Positions 15,375-18,452 of a stretch of DNA of 18,452 bases are shown piece after piece (position 1 is the stretch's first letter; each line of letters opens with the position of its first letter). The DNA is taken from positions 1-18,452 of the forward strand of contig CAJUIO010000076.1 of the NCBI GenBank assembly GCA_910586025.1. Reading direction: 5' to 3'. The DNA comes from an uncultured Lachnospiraceae bacterium (GTDB lineage Bacteria; Bacillota; Clostridia; Lachnospirales; Lachnospiraceae). The notes under the pieces were generated by a model. The model was not told the origin of the DNA. It did no database searches and saw nothing but the letters and a program-made list of their open reading frames with translations. The translations under genes and the position numbers were made by a program.

Positions 15375-16898
15375 ATGAGAAGAAAAAGATTAGCCGTAGT
15401 TCTGGGAACGGCGCTGCTCATGCTTGGCACCGCCTGTTCTTCGCCTCGGGAAAGCGCACCCGAAACCGGGAGCGCCAGAGAGGAAAGTGTGCAGGAAGCC
15501 GGTGATGGGAAAGAGACCAAAGAGGAGGAAGCGGCTCAGACGCAAGAGCAGGAGGCTTCCGGAGCAGGCGCTGACAGCGTGGTCACAGACGGGCGCAGCT
15601 TCGCCCAGGCCCATGATGCCTTTACCACCACGCTGGTGAGGGAGGAAAATGACGACTATGAGATTCCGGCACCGCCGGAGGGGCTTTTCGATCTGGTGTC
15701 CTACCCCTCCAAGGTGGGAGATCTGGCGGCATATGTGTCCTCGGATCCCGGTGACGGAGAAAAGCACCCCATGATCATCTGGGTGGTTGGCGGCTGGGGC
15801 AACGGCATTGACGATTTTCCATGGTGCTATCCGGCATGGGACAACGATCAGACCGGTTCGGCCTTCTGGCAGAGCGGAGTTTTGACCATGTATCCTTCCT
15901 TCCGGGGCGGCTGCGGAAATCCCGGCTATTATGAGGCGCTTTTCGGGGAGGTGGACGACATTGTGTCCGCTTATGAGTATGCGGCTTCTCTCCCCTATGT
16001 GGATGCGGACCGGATTTATCTGGGAGGACACAGCACGGGCGGAACCAGGGCGCTCCTTGCGGCGGAATATACCGATAAATTCCGCTCCGTGTTCTGCTTC
16101 GGAGCCGTGGATCAGGTAAAGTACCACAATAACAGCCAGTTTACCTTTGACAAGGAAAATGAGGAGGAATTTGTTATGCGTTCCCCCGTCCACTGGCTCG
16201 ACAATGTAAAAAATCCCACCTTTATCATAGAGGGAAGCGAGGGGAATTCCATTAATCTGAAAAATATTCAGAGAGCTGCGGATAATGAAAATATCAACTG
16301 CTATATCGTGGAGGGAGCGGATCATTTCTCCGTGCTTGCACCTATTACCCGCCTGCTGGCCGACAAGATTCTGGAGGATACGGGAGCGGAGCCTTCCATA
16401 ACCGTCACGCAGGAGGAGCTGGATGATGCCATGAACCAGGAGCCCGTGGTTCCGCTTCCTGCCATGACACGGCATGTGGTGGAGGATCTGGGGATGACCT
16501 TTTCCTGCCCGTATATCTGGGAGGTTGTGGATACCTCCGGGGAGGAGGGCTTTGAGCTTACGGCCTATTCCCGGTATGAGGATGACAATGTCTGGGATAT
16601 GGCGGTGCTTTATATCACGGCAGGCATCATGGAGGATGATAATTATCTGTCGGATATGGCGCAGTACCTCACGGACGAGGGATATACTGCGGAGGAGACC
16701 ACGGTTAACGGGCTGCCTGCCATTGACGTGACGGGAGCCCAGGAGAGCGAGGACGGGAGCTATTTTAACAACCGTTATGTGGTGATCCAGAAGGATGATC
16801 TGTGTGTTGGATTTGATTTTTTCATTCACGAGAGCTACGGAAGCGATGCGGATGAAATGTTCCAGGCGATCGTGGACAGTATAAGCTTCGGCGAGTAG
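15375..16898 (+). CDS. Alpha/beta-hydrolase lipoprotein with extra C-terminal domain
   Basis: This 507-residue protein has an N-terminal signal ending at a relaxed lipobox (LGTAC, Cys21) and an acidic Glu/Gln-rich linker to about residue 70. An alpha/beta-hydrolase domain resembling prolyl oligopeptidase-type peptidases or esterases covers about 90-335. The nucleophile elbow is GHSTGG (Ser220) and the probable base is His317 in GADHFSV. The usual Asp of the triad is not obvious; at the expected place the sequence reads IEGSEGNS (Glu289, Asn291). A second beta-rich domain of about 140 residues (about 365-507) follows that I do not recognise; it vaguely resembles PsbP/DcrB-like folds. It probably acts outside the membrane on an ester or peptide substrate. 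The start at 15375 is chosen from GAGAGG at 15362-15367; a frame from 15348 would add nine residues before the signal peptide. Confidence 0.8.
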   Translation: MRRKRLAVVLGTALLMLGTACSSPRESAPETGSAREESVQEAGDGKETKEEEAAQTQEQEASGAGADSVVTDGRSFAQAHDAFTTTLVREENDDYEIPAPPEGLFDLVSYPSKVGDLAAYVSSDPGDGEKHPMIIWVVGGWGNGIDDFPWCYPAWDNDQTGSAFWQSGVLTMYPSFRGGCGNPGYYEALFGEVDDIVSAYEYAASLPYVDADRIYLGGHSTGGTRALLAAEYTDKFRSVFCFGAVDQVKYHNNSQFTFDKENEEEFVMRSPVHWLDNVKNPTFIIEGSEGNSINLKNIQRAADNENINCYIVEGADHFSVLAPITRLLADKILEDTGAEPSITVTQEELDDAMNQEPVVPLPAMTRHVVEDLGMTFSCPYIWEVVDTSGEEGFELTAYSRYEDDNVWDMAVLYITAGIMEDDNYLSDMAQYLTDEGYTAEETTVNGLPAIDVTGAQESEDGSYFNNRYVVIQKDDLCVGFDFFIHESYGSDADEMFQAIVDSISFGE

Positions 16899-16916
16899 GG
16901 CGACAGGGAAAGGCTT

Positions 16917-17816
16917 ATGGATAAAAATACAGTGAAATCAATTATTTTGGAAAATGACGTGCTGCGAATCGAGCTCCTTCCCGGGATGGGAGGAAAAATC
17001 ATCTCCTTTTTCCGGAAGGACAAGGAGTTTGAGCTGGCAGCAGGCGGCGGTCGAGACGAGCATGTAAGGCCGGATGAGAAGGATGGCTTTGAGCCTTACG
17101 CTTACGGAATGGACGAGGCCTTCCCCAACATTGATGCCGAGGAGGTGGAGTGGAAGGGAAGGAGGCTTTGCTATCCGGATCACGGAGAGATCTGGAAGAG
17201 TGAATTTCAGATTCTGGAGCAAAGCGGTGCCGGAGCGAGGCTTATTATGAACAGCCCGGAGTTTGGCTATCGGTATGAGAAGAGGCTGACGCTTGAGGGA
17301 GACAGTCTTAAAATTGCCTATCATATTGTCAATACAGGGAAGGAGGAGCTGCCCTGTATCTGGACCTGGCACGGGCTGATGCGGTATGAGGAGGACATGG
17401 AAATTATTCTTCCGGAGGAAATCAGACATTGCCGGAATGTGCTTCCAGGCAGTGTGCTCGGCAAAGGGGGAGAGATCTACCCGGCAGACGGCTCCTTTTA
17501 TGATTTCAGAAAAGTCCCGGCCTCTCGCCCCTGCAGCATGGTGAAGTATTACGGTGAGGAAAGGGTGGCCAGGGGGCGCTGCGGGTTTCGCTATCCCTCT
17601 CATGGCATAAAATGTCTGATGAGCTATGATGCCGGGATTCTTCCCTATTTCGGAGTATGGATCACGGCAGGCGGCTTTCAGGGAGATTATAATTGCGCTC
17701 TGGAACCGTCCAGCGGCTTTTATGACGGAATCGGGAATGCCCGCAGATTGGGAAAGCTGCCGGTACTCGGTGCGGGGGAAGAAATGGAATTCGCAATCTG
17801 TGTCGCACTGATGTGA
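16917..17816 (+). CDS. Aldose 1-epimerase-like (galactose mutarotase fold) protein
   Basis: This 299-residue protein resembles the aldose 1-epimerase superfamily (COG2017), whose members interconvert sugar anomers or bind carbohydrates on a beta-sandwich. Visible marks are LRIELLPGMGGKIISF near the N-terminus, DHGEIWKSEF in the active-site region, WTWHGL around residues 148-153, and ALEPSSGFYD near the C-terminus, which corresponds to the catalytic Glu strand of GalM-type enzymes. It lacks a signal peptide and should be cytoplasmic. The substrate is unknown, and a non-canonical member is likely because the histidines are arranged differently from classical GalM. It starts 18 bases after the lipoprotein gene with AGGGAAAGG before the ATG, so the two form a unit. 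Its stop lies four bases from the stop of the convergent LacI-type gene. Confidence 0.82.
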   Translation: MDKNTVKSIILENDVLRIELLPGMGGKIISFFRKDKEFELAAGGGRDEHVRPDEKDGFEPYAYGMDEAFPNIDAEEVEWKGRRLCYPDHGEIWKSEFQILEQSGAGARLIMNSPEFGYRYEKRLTLEGDSLKIAYHIVNTGKEELPCIWTWHGLMRYEEDMEIILPEEIRHCRNVLPGSVLGKGGEIYPADGSFYDFRKVPASRPCSMVKYYGEERVARGRCGFRYPSHGIKCLMSYDAGILPYFGVWITAGGFQGDYNCALEPSSGFYDGIGNARRLGKLPVLGAGEEMEFAICVALM

Positions 17817-17820
17817 GAGC

Positions 17821-18452
17821 TCATCCCTCTTTTGTGGTTCCTCCATAGCAATACCTTACGGGCAGCAGCGTGAGACTGGGGACGGTCTGGGTATCCTGGG
17901 ATACCAGAATCTCCACGCATTTCTCTGCAAGCTGCTCGATGGGCTGGCAGATGGAGGACACGAACAGGCCGTCCTCCGGGTTCCCGAATTTGGTGATGCC
18001 GTCAAAGCCGATGATCTGCACATCCTCCGGAACCCGGAACCCGTCCTGTTTCAGGAGCTTCATGAATAAATAGCCATGGTAATCCGTATGGGCGAACACG
18101 CCGTCAAAGGTAAGAGAGCCGTCCTTATCCTTGTGCTGTTCAAGGAATTTCTTCATAATCTCAAGCTTCTCATTACAATCCACCACATCCAGATAATCCG
18201 GCTCAAGGCCGTACTTCCTGCAGGCATGGAGATAGCCGTCCCTTCTCTTGTCGGATTCTCCGGGAAAGACAGAGTGAAAGCGGATATAAATCGGATGCTT
18301 ACAGCCGAATTCCAGAAGCTTTTCGATGGCAAGACAGCCTCCGGCAAAGTTATCCGAGGCCACCCGGGGAATCACCTGATTCTCAAAGAAGCGGTCAAAC
18401 ACCACGATGGGAAGATCCCGGGTGATGTATTTGCCCACATCCGAGTAGGTGA
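17821..18452 (-). CDS. LacI-family transcriptional regulator, 5' end cut by the window
   Basis: This is the effector-binding part of a LacI/GalR-type regulator, about 210 residues, read on the minus strand. The frame is open to the right edge, so the N-terminal helix-turn-helix domain lies outside the window. Typical elements are LPIVVFDR, VASDNFAGGCLAIEKLLEFG, SDKRRDGYLHACRKYGLEPDY, FDGVFAHTD and VPEDVQIIGFDGI, followed by SSICQPIEQLAEKCVEIL. Members bind a sugar or nucleoside in the cleft between two subdomains and usually repress nearby sugar-use genes. The epimerase-like gene converges on it, so its target is more likely a gene to the right of the window, though this is not shown. Its 3' end is complete. 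Confidence 0.92.
   Translation of the reverse strand, partial: TYSDVGKYITRDLPIVVFDRFFENQVIPRVASDNFAGGCLAIEKLLEFGCKHPIYIRFHSVFPGESDKRRDGYLHACRKYGLEPDYLDVVDCNEKLEIMKKFLEQHKDKDGSLTFDGVFAHTDYHGYLFMKLLKQDGFRVPEDVQIIGFDGITKFGNPEDGLFVSSICQPIEQLAEKCVEILVSQDTQTVPSLTLLPVRYCYGGTTKEG

Noticed and set aside
15390..16829. Long minus-strand open frame of 479 residues opposite the lipoprotein gene
   Set aside because: It lies fully inside the lipoprotein gene on the other strand, has no ribosome binding site and no recognisable domain. The plus-strand frame has a signal peptide and hydrolase motifs. It is a codon-bias shadow.

Overview
The window looks like a chromosomal segment from an anaerobic Firmicute of the class Clostridia, most likely a gut Lachnospiraceae-type bacterium. 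The reasons are strong AGGAGG-type ribosome binding sites, TATAAT-type promoters, short intergenic gaps, lipoproteins with Gram-positive signal peptides, a PdaA-type deacetylase, a ferredoxin-tailed aldo/keto reductase, DUF3737 and AAA-ATPase-like (DUF1703) proteins. This placement is inferred from protein character, not from a marker gene. No rRNA, tRNA, CRISPR array, insertion sequence or phage gene was seen.

Layout. Bases 1-229 are AT-rich and hold a good extended -10 promoter with repeated TTACAGGAA boxes. From 230 to 15294 every gene is on the plus strand with gaps of 55 bases or less. In order these are: a small unknown protein; a polysaccharide deacetylase lipoprotein; a MATE exporter; a DUF3737 beta-helix protein; an aldo/keto reductase with two ferredoxin-like Cys motifs; an SLC13/ArsB-type permease; an ANT(6)-like nucleotidyltransferase; an intracellular GH10 xylanase; a long reading frame joining a truncated AAA-ATPase-like protein to a metal-dependent amidohydrolase; then a MoxR / DUF58 / transglutaminase (TgpA-like) operon. 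After an 80-base gap with a candidate promoter comes a second short unit: an alpha/beta-hydrolase lipoprotein and an aldose 1-epimerase-like protein. A LacI-family regulator, cut by the window end, converges from the minus strand.

How the genes fit together. The MoxR, DUF58 and transglutaminase genes form a recognised conserved set acting at the membrane. The xylanase, the epimerase-like protein and the LacI-type regulator suggest plant-polysaccharide sugar use, but no sugar transporter lies in the window. The deacetylase, MATE exporter and permease are cell-surface functions. The rest look like independent housekeeping or accessory genes packed into one directon.

The most notable point is the 8296-10827 frame. 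The AAA-ATPase-like protein stops just where its usual C-terminal PDDEXK_9 nuclease domain should begin, and it runs in frame through the intact ribosome binding site of the amidohydrolase. This looks like a deletion scar that made an accidental fusion. The second is the aldo/keto reductase, which lacks the canonical Tyr and Lys of its family's catalytic tetrad. I did not find convincing evidence of a wholly new multi-gene system.
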